From an uncultured Oscillospiraceae bacterium (GTDB lineage Bacteria; Bacillota; Clostridia; Oscillospirales; Ruminococcaceae): 64,000 nt of DNA. The stretch covers positions 62,001-126,000 of the forward strand of contig CASGAN010000001.1 of the NCBI GenBank assembly GCA_949299455.1, read 5' to 3'. Position numbers and translations under genes: made by a program. The notes under the pieces are model-generated. The model was given only the letters and a program-made list of their open reading frames with translations, did not search any database and was not told where the DNA came from. Below, piece after piece: positions 27,829 to 36,126 of the stretch (position 1 is the first letter of the stretch; each line of letters begins with the position of its first letter).

Positions 27829-27861
27829 ACGAGTAAGAACAAAGGCAAGGAGGCGTTTTGA

Positions 27862-28329
27862 ATGGAAATTTGGCATCTGATTCTTTGGGCAGCGCTGACT
27901 GTCGTGCTCATTGTCGTTGAGCTGGTCACCGTCGAACTGGTCGCCGTGTGGTTTGCTGCCGGCTCACTGGCTGCATGCATCGCTACGCTGGTAGGCGGTT
28001 CTTTGTGGGTACAGCTGATCGTGTTCTTAGCAGTATCCGTTCTTCTGCTGATCGCCACACGCCCGATCGTGCGTTCGATTCTCAAAAACCGCACCCCGGT
28101 CGCAACGAACGCGGACAGCTTGATCGGAACGGTTTGCGTGGTCAAAGAAACGATCAACAACGTCGAGGACACCGGCCGCGTGTTTGCAGACGGGCTGATG
28201 TGGACAGCCAGAAGCGCTGACGGCACGGTGATCCCCAATGAAACACGCTGTATTGTGGAATCAATCGCTGGGGTGAAACTGATTGTACGCCCCGCCGTCC
28301 ATTACTCTGAACCGTCAGAGCAAGATTGA
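27862..28329 (+). CDS. NfeD-family membrane protein
   Basis: A 155-residue protein: two or three membrane helices in the first about 80 residues (ILWAALTVVLIVVELVTVE, LIVFLAVSVLLLIATRP) and a C-terminal OB-fold beta-barrel (about 90-145, with GTVCVVKETI and GLMWTARSADG). NfeD proteins are paired with SPFH/stomatin proteins in membrane microdomains. AAGGAGG lies upstream, and the SPFH gene follows after 14 bp, the usual pairing. Confidence 0.92.
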   Translation: MEIWHLILWAALTVVLIVVELVTVELVAVWFAAGSLAACIATLVGGSLWVQLIVFLAVSVLLLIATRPIVRSILKNRTPVATNADSLIGTVCVVKETINNVEDTGRVFADGLMWTARSADGTVIPNETRCIVESIAGVKLIVRPAVHYSEPSEQD

Positions 28330-28343
28330 AAGGAGTGTTTTTC

Positions 28344-29285
28344 ATGCCAATCGGACTGTACATTTTCTTAGGTCTTATCATTCTTTTGCTCATCATCCTT
28401 GTTTCCCGCATCAAAGTCGTTCCGCAGTCGCAGGTGTATGTCATCGAGCGCATCGGCAGTTATCATCAGACCTGGAACACCGGTCTTCACTTCCTTGTGC
28501 CGTTTATCGACCGGATTGCAAAGCGCGTTTCCTTAAAAGAGCACGTTGTCGACTTTAAGCCGCAGCCGGTTATTACAAAGGATAACGTCACCATGCAGAT
28601 CGACACCGTCGTGTTCTATCAGATCACGGACGCAAAGCTGTTTACTTACGGCGTCAACAACCCATTGATGGCAATCGAGAACCTGACAGCAACCACGCTT
28701 CGTAACATCGTCGGCGAACTGGAGCTGGACGCAACGCTCACCTCGCGCGACACGGTGAACACCAAAATCACCTCGATTCTCGACCTTGCATCCGACAAAT
28801 GGGGCATCAAAGTAAACCGCGTGGAGCTTAAAAACATTCTGCCGCCGCGTGAGATTCAGGACGCAATGGAGCGCCAGATGAAAGCAGAGCGCGAACGCCG
28901 CGAAAGCATTCTGCGTGCAGAGGGTGAAAAACGCTCACAGATTCTTGTGGCAGAAGGCGAAAAAGCGTCGCAGATTCTTCGTGCAGAGGCTGTCAAGGAA
29001 GCAACCATTTTGCAGGCAGACGCTGTTCGTGAAAAGAAAATCCGCGAAGCAGAAGGTGAAGCACAGGCAATCCGTGCTGTGCAGGAAGCATATGCAGACA
29101 GCTTGAAGCTGTTGACCCAGGCAGACCCGAGCCAGAAAGTTTTGGCGCTCAAGAGCCTCGATGCATTTGCAAAAGCAGCCGACGGAAAAGCGACAAAGAT
29201 CATCATTCCCTCGGAAATTCAAAGCCTCGCAGGGCTGACTGCAAGCGTAAAAGAGCTGTTTACAGACGCAGAACCAAAAGAATAA
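28344..29285 (+). CDS. SPFH-domain (stomatin/QmcA-like) protein
   Basis: A 313-residue protein: N-terminal membrane helix (about 4-22), the SPFH domain (VPQSQVYVIERIGSYHQTW, then DRIAKRVSLKEHVVDF), and a long coiled-coil from about 175 with repeated EGEK/RAE segments. These proteins oligomerise in membrane microdomains and are associated with membrane protease regulation. Start at 28344 has AAAGGAG upstream. Partner of the NfeD protein before it. Confidence 0.94.
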   Translation: MPIGLYIFLGLIILLLIILVSRIKVVPQSQVYVIERIGSYHQTWNTGLHFLVPFIDRIAKRVSLKEHVVDFKPQPVITKDNVTMQIDTVVFYQITDAKLFTYGVNNPLMAIENLTATTLRNIVGELELDATLTSRDTVNTKITSILDLASDKWGIKVNRVELKNILPPREIQDAMERQMKAERERRESILRAEGEKRSQILVAEGEKASQILRAEAVKEATILQADAVREKKIREAEGEAQAIRAVQEAYADSLKLLTQADPSQKVLALKSLDAFAKAADGKATKIIIPSEIQSLAGLTASVKELFTDAEPKE

Positions 29286-29293
29286 TGAATGCG

Positions 29294-29318
29294 CCGCACA
29301 GGAAAACACCCTGTGCGG
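29294..29318 (+). terminator. Terminator of the nfeD-SPFH operon
   Basis: 9-bp stem CCGCACAGG / CCTGTGCGG with a 7-nt loop followed by a T-rich stretch, just after the SPFH stop. Confidence 0.8.
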
Positions 29319-29388
29319 TGTCTTTTGTTTTTGGCAAAATGAACAGTTATCCACGCATTTAAAAGCTGCAAATTTGATGTTTGTCCAC

Positions 29389-29417
29389 TTGTTTTCGACT
29401 CTTTTTTTCGATACAAT
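29389..29417 (+). promoter_or_regulatory. Promoter upstream of the leader ORF and purE
   Basis: TTGTTT, 17-bp spacer, TACAAT. Transcription would begin about 35 nt before the 39-codon ORF. No PurR box or purine riboswitch was recognised. Confidence 0.6.
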
Positions 29418-29458
29418 AAGATAGTAGCATATGATTTCGAATGAAAGGAGTCTGCCTG

Positions 29459-29578
29459 ATGCGAAAGAATCGGAATTCCGGCGGTTTGCCGCTTGATTAT
29501 TCTTCGGGTATGGTGTATCTGCATACACATACGGCGGATTCCTGCAACCATTTTGATGGGATTCGTGCATTCGGTTAA
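29459..29578 (+). CDS. Small ORF (39 aa) in the purine-operon leader
   Basis: A 39-codon ORF, MRKNRNSGGLPLDYSS through HTHTADSCNHFDGIRAFG, with AAAGGAG 8 nt before its ATG and its own promoter. Its stop is 3 nt from a terminator hairpin, and purE follows 45 nt after that hairpin. No signal peptide, no known family. It could be a leader ORF controlling read-through into the pur operon, or an independent micropeptide gene. Confidence 0.6.
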   Translation: MRKNRNSGGLPLDYSSGMVYLHTHTADSCNHFDGIRAFG

Positions 29579-29581
29579 CGG

Positions 29582-29612
29582 AAAAAGGCTGCGGTGTATC
29601 CGCGGCCTTTTT
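29582..29612 (+). terminator. Terminator/attenuator before purE
   Basis: 13-bp stem AAAAAGGCTGCGG / CCGCGGCCTTTTT with one wobble pair, 5-nt loop and T-run. No convincing promoter lies between it and purE, so read-through is likely needed. Confidence 0.8.
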
Positions 29613-29657
29613 TGTTTTTTCTATGCATACCCACTTTTTTAAAGGAGTGTTTTTTCT

Positions 29658-30158
29658 ATGTCCGCTGCAAAAAAAGTAGCTGTCATCATGGGAAGCGACA
29701 GTGATCTGCCTGTTGTCTCCCCTGCAATCCGCGAACTCAAACGCTTTGGCATCGAGGTGGAGGCGCACGTCATGTCTGCGCACCGCACACCCGAAGAAGC
29801 CGCTGCCTTTTCTCAGAATGCAAAAGAAAACGGCTTTGGCGTGATCATTGCCGCTGCCGGAAAAGCTGCACACTTAGCCGGCGTTTTAGCTGCACACACC
29901 ACGCTGCCGGTCATCGGTATTCCGGTCAAATCGTCCACACTTGACGGTTTGGACGCACTGCTTTCGACGGTGCAGATGCCTGCCGGCATTCCGGTTGCAA
30001 CTGTCGCAATCGACGGTGCGAAAAACGCAGCGCTTTTGGCTGTACAGATGCTCGCATTGTCGGACGACCGTCTTGCCGATGCACTCGCCGAGATGAAACA
30101 GCAGATGGCAGAAGAAGTCCGCAAAAAAGACAGTGCACTCGATATCAGCGAGATTTAA
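29658..30158 (+). CDS. purE: PurE, AIR/N5-CAIR conversion enzyme
   Basis: A 166-residue protein beginning with the PurE core [14 protein letters not shown], with MSAHRTPE near residue 40 and [20 protein letters not shown] near 75. It makes CAIR in purine synthesis. No purK is near, and the [15 protein letters not shown] stretch resembles what I recall of PurK-independent (class II) enzymes, so direct AIR carboxylation is possible; I am not certain of the class. AAAGGAG precedes the ATG. First enzyme gene of the operon. Confidence 0.93.
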   Translation: MSAAKKVAVIMGSDSDLPVVSPAIRELKRFGIEVEAHVMSAHRTPEEAAAFSQNAKENGFGVIIAAAGKAAHLAGVLAAHTTLPVIGIPVKSSTLDGLDALLSTVQMPAGIPVATVAIDGAKNAALLAVQMLALSDDRLADALAEMKQQMAEEVRKKDSALDISEI

Positions 30159-30224
30159 TTATTCCGCTCATTTTTTAAAACAGGGATTTGTCCCGTTTTG
30201 TGATTTTAAAGGAGGAACCACCCA

Positions 30225-30935
30225 ATGGAAAAACGTGAACTGCTCTACGAAGGAAAAGCAAAAAAAGTATTCAAAACCGATGACGAAAACGCATATATCG
30301 TCGATTACAAAGACGATGCAACCGCTTTAAACGGCCTCAAAAAAGGCACCATCCATGACAAAGGCATCATCAACAACCGTGTCACCAACCACCTGATGAA
30401 ACTGCTCGAGAAAAACGGCGTACCGACTCACCTGATCAAAGAGATCTCCGACCGCGAAACCATCGTCAAAAAAGTGACCATCGTTCCGCTCGAAGTCATT
30501 GTCAGAAACGTTGCAGCAGGCTCGCTCGCAAAACGTCTCGGCCTGCCGGAGGGCACTGTTCTGTCGAAAACTGTGCTCGAATACTGCTATAAAGACGACG
30601 CACTGGGCGATCCGATGGTCAACGAATACCACATCATGGCAATGAACTTCTGCTCCAAAGAAGAACTCGATCTGATCGCTTCCTATGCTTTAAAAATCAA
30701 CGAGATCCTGACTGACTATTTGAAAGACGTCAACATCTCGCTCATCGACTTCAAACTCGAATTCGGTAAAACAGCAGACGGCACCATCGTATTGGCTGAC
30801 GAGATCTCGCCGGATACCTGCCGTTTCTGGGATACTGTCACCCACGAAAAACTCGACAAAGACCGCTTCCGCAGAGATATGGGCGGCGAGGAGGACGCAT
30901 ACAAAGAGATCCTCGCACGTCTGCTCGGCGAATAA
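30225..30935 (+). CDS. purC: SAICAR synthase
   Basis: A 236-residue enzyme joining aspartate to CAIR with ATP. Seen: [15 protein letters not shown] at the N-terminus, [20 protein letters not shown] near residue 87 and [14 protein letters not shown] near 175 with [12 protein letters not shown]. Normal length. AAGGAGG lies upstream in a 66-bp gap after purE. Confidence 0.97.
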   Translation: MEKRELLYEGKAKKVFKTDDENAYIVDYKDDATALNGLKKGTIHDKGIINNRVTNHLMKLLEKNGVPTHLIKEISDRETIVKKVTIVPLEVIVRNVAAGSLAKRLGLPEGTVLSKTVLEYCYKDDALGDPMVNEYHIMAMNFCSKEELDLIASYALKINEILTDYLKDVNISLIDFKLEFGKTADGTIVLADEISPDTCRFWDTVTHEKLDKDRFRRDMGGEEDAYKEILARLLGE

Positions 30936-30962
30936 TCGCTGTTTTTGAGGCAACCCTTTTTT

Positions 30963-30989
30963 CTGTCCCGTACCTTTCGTGCGGGACAG
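30963..30989 (+). other. Hairpin in the purC-purF spacer
   Basis: CTGTCCCG / CGGGACAG, 8 bp with an 11-nt loop and no T-run. Probably an RNA stability or processing element between purC and purF. Confidence 0.5.
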
Positions 30990-31027
30990 GTTGATTCTAT
31001 CGTGATTTTTATTTGAAGGAGTGTACT

Positions 31028-32443
31028 ATGGGCGGTATTTTTGGCGCGGTATCAAAAAAAGACTGTGTGATGGACTTATTCTTCGGCACAGACTATCATT
31101 CACATTTGGGCACAAGACGCGGCGGTATGGCGGTCTATTCGGAGGAAACCGGCATTTCCCGTGCCATCCATAACATCGAAAATTCCCCGTTTCGGACAAA
31201 GTTTGAACGCGACGTCAACGAAATGAGCGGCAACATGGGTATTGGCTGCATCAGCGACATGGACCCACAGCCTCTGATTGTCCGCTCGCACCTTGGCACC
31301 TATGCCATCACAACAGTCGGACGCATCAACAACGAAAAAACGCTCACAACGCTTTGCTTTGAACGCGGAAAATCGCATTTTCTCGAGATGAGCGGCGGAC
31401 ACATCAACTCCACCGAGCTGACAGCGGCGCTCATCAACCAGAAAAACACGATTGAAGAAGGCATCCGCTATGCGCAGGAGATGATCGACGGCTCGATGAC
31501 GCTGATGCTTTTGACCAAAACGGGCGTCTATGCCGCACGCGACCGCATGGGCCGCACGCCGCTGGTTCTCGGTCAGAAAGAGGACGGCTACTGCTTATCA
31601 TTTGAGTCGTTTGCGTATTTAAACCTCGGCTACCACACCCTGCGTGAACTTGGCCCGGGCGAAATCATCCACGTGACGCCAAACGGTGTCGAACAGCTGC
31701 GTGCACCGGACAAGAAAATGAAAATCTGTGCGTTTTTGTGGACGTACTACGGCTATCCGACCTCGTGCTATGAGGGCGTGAACGTCGAGCGCATGCGCTA
31801 TGACTGCGGCCGGATTCTGGCAAAACACGACGGCATGAAACCGGGTGATCTTGACTATGTGGCAGGCGTTCCGGACTCGGGTACAGCACACGCCATCGGC
31901 TATGCGAACGAATCGGGCATTCCGTTTGCCCGCCCGTTCATCAAATATACCCCGACATGGCCCAGAAGCTTTATGCCGCAGAATCAGTCGATGCGCAACC
32001 TTGTCGCACACATGAAACTGATTCCGGTCGACTCGTTAATCCGCGGCAAACGCCTGCTGTTCATCGATGACTCGATCGTGCGCGGCACACAGATGGGCGA
32101 AACCGTTTCATTCTTATATGAGAGCGGCGCGAAAGAAGTGCACATCCGTCCGGCATGTCCGCCGATTCTGTACGGCTGCAAATATTTAAACTTCTCGCGT
32201 TCGACAAGCGAGATGGATCTGATTGCGCGCCGTGCGATCAAAGACCTTGAAGGCACTGCCGATAACTCGGTCATCGCACCGTACACCGACTATACAACCG
32301 ACAAATATTCGCAGATGGTCGACTGGATCGCGAAAAAATTAAACTTCACCTCCCTGCACTATCAGACACTCGACGATATGCTTGAGTCCCTGGGTCTTGA
32401 CAGAGACTGCATCTGCACCTATTGCTGGACAGGCGAAGAATAA
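31028..32443 (+). CDS. purF: Amidophosphoribosyltransferase-like protein lacking the N-terminal Cys
   Basis: A 471-residue PurF homologue. In standard enzymes residue 2 is the catalytic Cys of the glutaminase domain (CGIFG); here the start reads MGGIFGAVSK, so Gly replaces Cys. The rest of the glutaminase fold (HLGTRRGGMA) and the phosphoribosyltransferase PRPP motif LLFIDDSIVRGTQ are kept, as are C-terminal cysteines (ACPPILYGCKY, CICTYC) that bind a 4Fe-4S cluster in the Bacillus enzyme. Start at 31028 is fixed by GAAGGAG. It may use free ammonia or a separate amidotransferase. Cys-less relatives exist in other anaerobes, as I recall. Confidence 0.9.
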   Translation: MGGIFGAVSKKDCVMDLFFGTDYHSHLGTRRGGMAVYSEETGISRAIHNIENSPFRTKFERDVNEMSGNMGIGCISDMDPQPLIVRSHLGTYAITTVGRINNEKTLTTLCFERGKSHFLEMSGGHINSTELTAALINQKNTIEEGIRYAQEMIDGSMTLMLLTKTGVYAARDRMGRTPLVLGQKEDGYCLSFESFAYLNLGYHTLRELGPGEIIHVTPNGVEQLRAPDKKMKICAFLWTYYGYPTSCYEGVNVERMRYDCGRILAKHDGMKPGDLDYVAGVPDSGTAHAIGYANESGIPFARPFIKYTPTWPRSFMPQNQSMRNLVAHMKLIPVDSLIRGKRLLFIDDSIVRGTQMGETVSFLYESGAKEVHIRPACPPILYGCKYLNFSRSTSEMDLIARRAIKDLEGTADNSVIAPYTDYTTDKYSQMVDWIAKKLNFTSLHYQTLDDMLESLGLDRDCICTYCWTGEE

Positions 32444-32485
32444 ACAAAAAAAGACGGGAATTTCCCGCAGAAAGGACGTTTCCTT

Positions 32486-33520
32486 ATGAAAAGCTTCAGC
32501 GAAAGCTATAAAGAGGCCGGCGTTGACGTAACCGCCGGCTACAAAGCAGTGGAACTGATGAAAGAACACGTCAAAAAAACAACGATTCCGGGTGTTGTTT
32601 CCGGTATCGGCGGATTCGGCGGACTGTTCGCGCCCGATCTTTCGGGAATCAAAAACCCGGTGCTCGTTTCGGGCACAGACGGCGTCGGCACCAAACTCGT
32701 GGCGGCAATGCTTCTTGACAAGCACGACACCATCGGCATCGACTGCGTTGCAATGTGTGTAAACGATGTCGTCTGCTGCGGCGCAAAACCGCTGTTCTTC
32801 TTGGACTACATTGCATGCGGCAAAAATATTCCGGAGAAAATCGCTTCGATCGTCAAAGGCGTTGCAGACGGCTGTGTAGAATCCGGCTGTGCACTGATCG
32901 GCGGCGAAACCGCAGAGCATCCGGGCGTCATGCCGGACGAGGAATACGACCTCGCCGGCTTCACCGTCGGCATCGTCGACCGTGACAAAATCATCGACGG
33001 TTCCCGCATGGAGCCGGGCGACGTGCTCATTGGCATCGCTTCTTCGGGTGTGCACTCGAACGGTTTCTCGCTCGTACGCAAAGTGTTCGGTCTGACGAAA
33101 GAAAAACTCGAAACCTACTATGAAGAGCTCGGCACCACACTGGGCGAAGCACTGCTCGCACCGACCAGATTGTATGTAAAACCGGTGCTCAACACGATCG
33201 AAAAAGCAGACGTGAAAGCCATCTCCCACATCACCGGCGGCGGTTTTTACGAGAACATTCCGCGTATGATGAAAGAGGGCTGCACTGCAAAAGTGAACCG
33301 TGCATCTGTTCCGGTTCTGCCGATCTTTGAACTCATCGCAAAAACAGGAAATATTCCGGAGCGCGATATGTTCAACACCTTCAACATGGGTGTCGGCATG
33401 ATTATGGCTGTTTCCAAAGAAACCGCAGACGACGCGATCCGCGCACTGACCGAGTCGGGCGAAACCGCATTCGTTTTAGGCGAAGTCATCGAAGGCGACG
33501 AAGGCGTCATCATCGAATAA
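32486..33520 (+). CDS. purM: AIR synthetase (phosphoribosylformylglycinamidine cyclo-ligase)
   Basis: A 344-residue ATP-dependent enzyme closing the imidazole ring to give AIR. Seen: [19 protein letters not shown] at the start, GTDGVGTKL near 67, [15 protein letters not shown] near 136 and [14 protein letters not shown] near 248. Normal length. AAAGGA upstream; 42 bp after purF. Confidence 0.97.
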   Translation: MKSFSESYKEAGVDVTAGYKAVELMKEHVKKTTIPGVVSGIGGFGGLFAPDLSGIKNPVLVSGTDGVGTKLVAAMLLDKHDTIGIDCVAMCVNDVVCCGAKPLFFLDYIACGKNIPEKIASIVKGVADGCVESGCALIGGETAEHPGVMPDEEYDLAGFTVGIVDRDKIIDGSRMEPGDVLIGIASSGVHSNGFSLVRKVFGLTKEKLETYYEELGTTLGEALLAPTRLYVKPVLNTIEKADVKAISHITGGGFYENIPRMMKEGCTAKVNRASVPVLPIFELIAKTGNIPERDMFNTFNMGVGMIMAVSKETADDAIRALTESGETAFVLGEVIEGDEGVIIE

Positions 33521-33531
33521 GAGGGCGTCCT

Positions 33532-34161
33532 ATGAAAAAGATTGTGGTACTTGTTTCGGGCGGCGGCACCAACTTGCAGGCGCTCATTGACGCAGAACGC
33601 GCAGGTGAGATCAAAAACGGCAAAATTACCTGTGTGATTGCGTCCCGTCCCGACGCTTACGCGCTGACCCGTGCACAGAACGCGGGTATTCACACACGCG
33701 TGATCGAAAGAAAACAGTTTGAAAACGCAAAAACGTTCAGCGAAGCACTGCTTGCGGCACTGAATGAAGAACAGGCGGATCTCGTGGTCTATGCGGGATT
33801 CATGACAATCGTTGACCGATTGGTATCCGACGTATACAAAAACCGGATGATCAACGTCCACCCGGCACTCATTCCGAGCTTCTGCGGCAAAGGCTTTTAC
33901 GGCCTGCACGTGCATGAAGCCGCACTCAAAAAAGGCGTGAAACTCACCGGTGCGACCGTCCATTTTGTCAACGAAGTCTGCGACGGCGGCCCGATCATCC
34001 TGCAAAAAGCGGTCGAGGTCCGTTCAAACGACACGCCGGAAACACTCCAGCGCCGTGTCATGGAGGAAGCCGAATGGAAGATCCTCCCGAAAGCCGTTTC
34101 GCTGTTCTGCGAAGATAAAATCACCGTAACCGACGACGGCATCGCCGTCATTCATGAATAA
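33532..34161 (+). CDS. purN: GAR formyltransferase
   Basis: A 209-residue 10-formyl-THF-dependent enzyme formylating glycinamide ribonucleotide. Seen: VLVSGGGTNLQALID at the N-terminus, the active-site MINVHPALIPSFCGKGFYG with Asn and His, and GATVHFVNEVCDGGPII with the catalytic Asp. 11 bp after purM. Its folate cofactor links it to the FolT transporter elsewhere in the window. Confidence 0.97.
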   Translation: MKKIVVLVSGGGTNLQALIDAERAGEIKNGKITCVIASRPDAYALTRAQNAGIHTRVIERKQFENAKTFSEALLAALNEEQADLVVYAGFMTIVDRLVSDVYKNRMINVHPALIPSFCGKGFYGLHVHEAALKKGVKLTGATVHFVNEVCDGGPIILQKAVEVRSNDTPETLQRRVMEEAEWKILPKAVSLFCEDKITVTDDGIAVIHE

Positions 34162-34181
34162 ACCGAAGGAGGATGTTTCCC

Positions 34182-34895
34182 ATGTGCTATGATTTGACTG
34201 CTCTGCTTTCCGAAAACACCTACCCGGGCCGCGGCATCGTCATCGGCAAAACAGCCGACGGCAAACACGCTGCCATCGCCTACTTCATCATGGGCAGAAG
34301 CGAAAACTCGAGAAACCGTATTTTTGAAGAAAATGAGGACTGCGGCATCCGCACCCGTGCATATGATGAGTCGAAACTCGTCGACCCGTCGCTGATTATC
34401 TACTCCCCGGTTCGCAAACTGGGCGACGATTTGATCGTCACAAACGGCGACCAGACCGACACCGTTTACGATTTTATTAAAGAAGGCAAAACATTTGAAG
34501 AAGCCCTGCGCACCCGCACCTTTGAGCCGGACGCACCGAACTTCACCCCGCGTATTTCCGGTATTGCAACCGTTAAAGACGGCGATTTTTCGTACAAACT
34601 CTCGATCTTGAAGAGCGACGACGGAAACGACGCATCGGTACAGCGTTTCTTCTATGAATATGCTCAGCCGGTCGCAGGCAAAGGCCACTTCATCCACACC
34701 TACCGCTGCGACGGCAACCCGATCCCGAGCTTTTCGGGCGATCCGGAGCCGGTCGAGATTCCGAATGATCTCGGCGTGTTCACCGCAATGATCTGGAAAT
34801 CACTCAATGAGCAGAACAAAGTGAGCCTGTTCACCCGGTTTATTGACCTGACCACCGGCGAATACGAGACCCGCATCATCAACAAACACGAATAA
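34182..34895 (+). CDS. IMP cyclohydrolase, PurO-type
   Basis: A 237-residue protein of the stand-alone IMP cyclohydrolase family (PF07826), which closes FAICAR to IMP. Seen: NTYPGRGIVIGKTADGKHA and YFIMGRSENSRNR near the N-terminus, similar to archaeal PurO. It replaces the cyclohydrolase half of the usual bifunctional PurH. Start at 34182 (MCYDLTALL) is fixed by GGAGG 9 nt upstream. Directly followed by the matching stand-alone transformylase. Confidence 0.9.
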   Translation: MCYDLTALLSENTYPGRGIVIGKTADGKHAAIAYFIMGRSENSRNRIFEENEDCGIRTRAYDESKLVDPSLIIYSPVRKLGDDLIVTNGDQTDTVYDFIKEGKTFEEALRTRTFEPDAPNFTPRISGIATVKDGDFSYKLSILKSDDGNDASVQRFFYEYAQPVAGKGHFIHTYRCDGNPIPSFSGDPEPVEIPNDLGVFTAMIWKSLNEQNKVSLFTRFIDLTTGEYETRIINKHE

Positions 34896-34926
34896 TTGCA
34901 ATTTCTGCAAGGAGGCGTTTTTTAAT

Positions 34927-36105
34927 ATGGCAAACGAACTCGCACTCAAATACGGCTGTAACCCGAATCAGAAACCGTCCCGCATTTTCATGAAAGACGG
35001 CGCAGAACTGCCGATCACCGTTCTGTCCGGCCGCCCGGGATACATCAACTTCCTCGATGCATTCAACAGCTGGCAGCTTGTCAAAGAATTAAAAGAAGCA
35101 ACCGGTCTGCCGGCTGCCGCTTCGTTTAAACACGTAAGCCCGGCAGGTGCCGCAGTCGGTCTGCCGCTGTCCGACGTTCTGCGCAAAATCTATTTTGTCG
35201 ACGATGCAGAGCTCTCCCCGCTCGCTTGCGCATATGCAAGAGCACGCGGCGCTGACCGTATGTCGTCCTACGGCGATTTTATCGCGCTGTCCGACTGCTG
35301 CGACGCGGCAACCGCAAAACTGATTGCACGCGAAGTGTCCGACGGTGTCATTGCTCCGGATTACTCCGACGAAGCACTCGAGATCTTAAAATCGAAACGC
35401 AAAGGCAACTATAACGTCATCAAAATCGACCCGAACTACAAACCGGCGCCGATCGAGCACAAAGACGTGTTCGGCATCACATTTGAGCAGGGCAGAAATG
35501 AGCTCTTGGTCAACGAGGAACTGCTCGCAAATGTTATCACCGAGAACAAAGAAATTCCGGCAGACGCAAAACGTGACCTCATCATCTCGCTCATCGCGTT
35601 AAAATACACCCAGTCGAACTCTGTCTGCTATGTCAAAGACGGTCAGGCAATCGGTATCGGTGCCGGCCAGCAGTCGAGAATTCACTGTACCCGTTTGGCA
35701 GGCAACAAGGCCGACATCTGGTGGCTGCGTCAGCACGAAAAAGTGCTGAATCTGCCGTTTAAAGAGGGCATCCGCCGCGCTGACCGCGATAACGCAATCG
35801 ACGTCTACATCAGCGACGATTACGAGGATGTCATCGGCGACGACGTCTGGGCAGAAACCTTCACCGAACAGCCGGCACCGCTCACCCGTGAGGAAAAACG
35901 TGCATGGCTTAATAAGCTGACCGGCGTTGCACTCGGTTCGGACGCATTCTTCCCGTTCGGTGACAACATCGAGCGCGCGCACAGAAGCGGTGTTTCCTAC
36001 ATCGCACAGCCGGGCGGCTCCATCCGTGACGACCATGTCATCGACACCTGCAACAAATACAACATCGCGATGGCATTCACAGGCATTCGTCTGTTCCATC
36101 ATTGA
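34927..36105 (+). CDS. AICAR formyltransferase, stand-alone
   Basis: A 392-residue protein equal to the C-terminal AICAR transformylase domain of PurH. Seen: LKYGCNPNQKPSRIF at the start, AASFKHVSPAGAAVG near 60 (the Lys-His pair of KHxNP), LKYTQSNSVCYVKDGQAIG near 225 and GAGQQSRIHCTRLA. It uses 10-formyl-THF to make FAICAR for the upstream cyclohydrolase. The N-terminal MGS-like cyclohydrolase domain of PurH is absent. AAGGAGG upstream. Confidence 0.93.
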   Translation: MANELALKYGCNPNQKPSRIFMKDGAELPITVLSGRPGYINFLDAFNSWQLVKELKEATGLPAAASFKHVSPAGAAVGLPLSDVLRKIYFVDDAELSPLACAYARARGADRMSSYGDFIALSDCCDAATAKLIAREVSDGVIAPDYSDEALEILKSKRKGNYNVIKIDPNYKPAPIEHKDVFGITFEQGRNELLVNEELLANVITENKEIPADAKRDLIISLIALKYTQSNSVCYVKDGQAIGIGAGQQSRIHCTRLAGNKADIWWLRQHEKVLNLPFKEGIRRADRDNAIDVYISDDYEDVIGDDVWAETFTEQPAPLTREEKRAWLNKLTGVALGSDAFFPFGDNIERAHRSGVSYIAQPGGSIRDDHVIDTCNKYNIAMAFTGIRLFHH

Positions 36106-36126
36106 TCGAAAAGGAGGAACTTCTCC

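Noticed and set aside
29424..29657. Purine (guanine/adenine), PRPP or preQ1 riboswitch before purE
   Set aside because: None of the conserved core motifs of these aptamers could be found in the leader.
28935..29873. 312-codon minus-strand ORF across the SPFH gene, leader and purE
   Set aside because: Crosses two terminators and a promoter on the other strand and mirrors known genes.
31013..31027. Upstream TTG start that would add a Cys before the PurF-like Met
   Set aside because: The codons coincide with the ribosome-binding site GAAGGAG, and the Cys would not be at position 2 next to GIFG.
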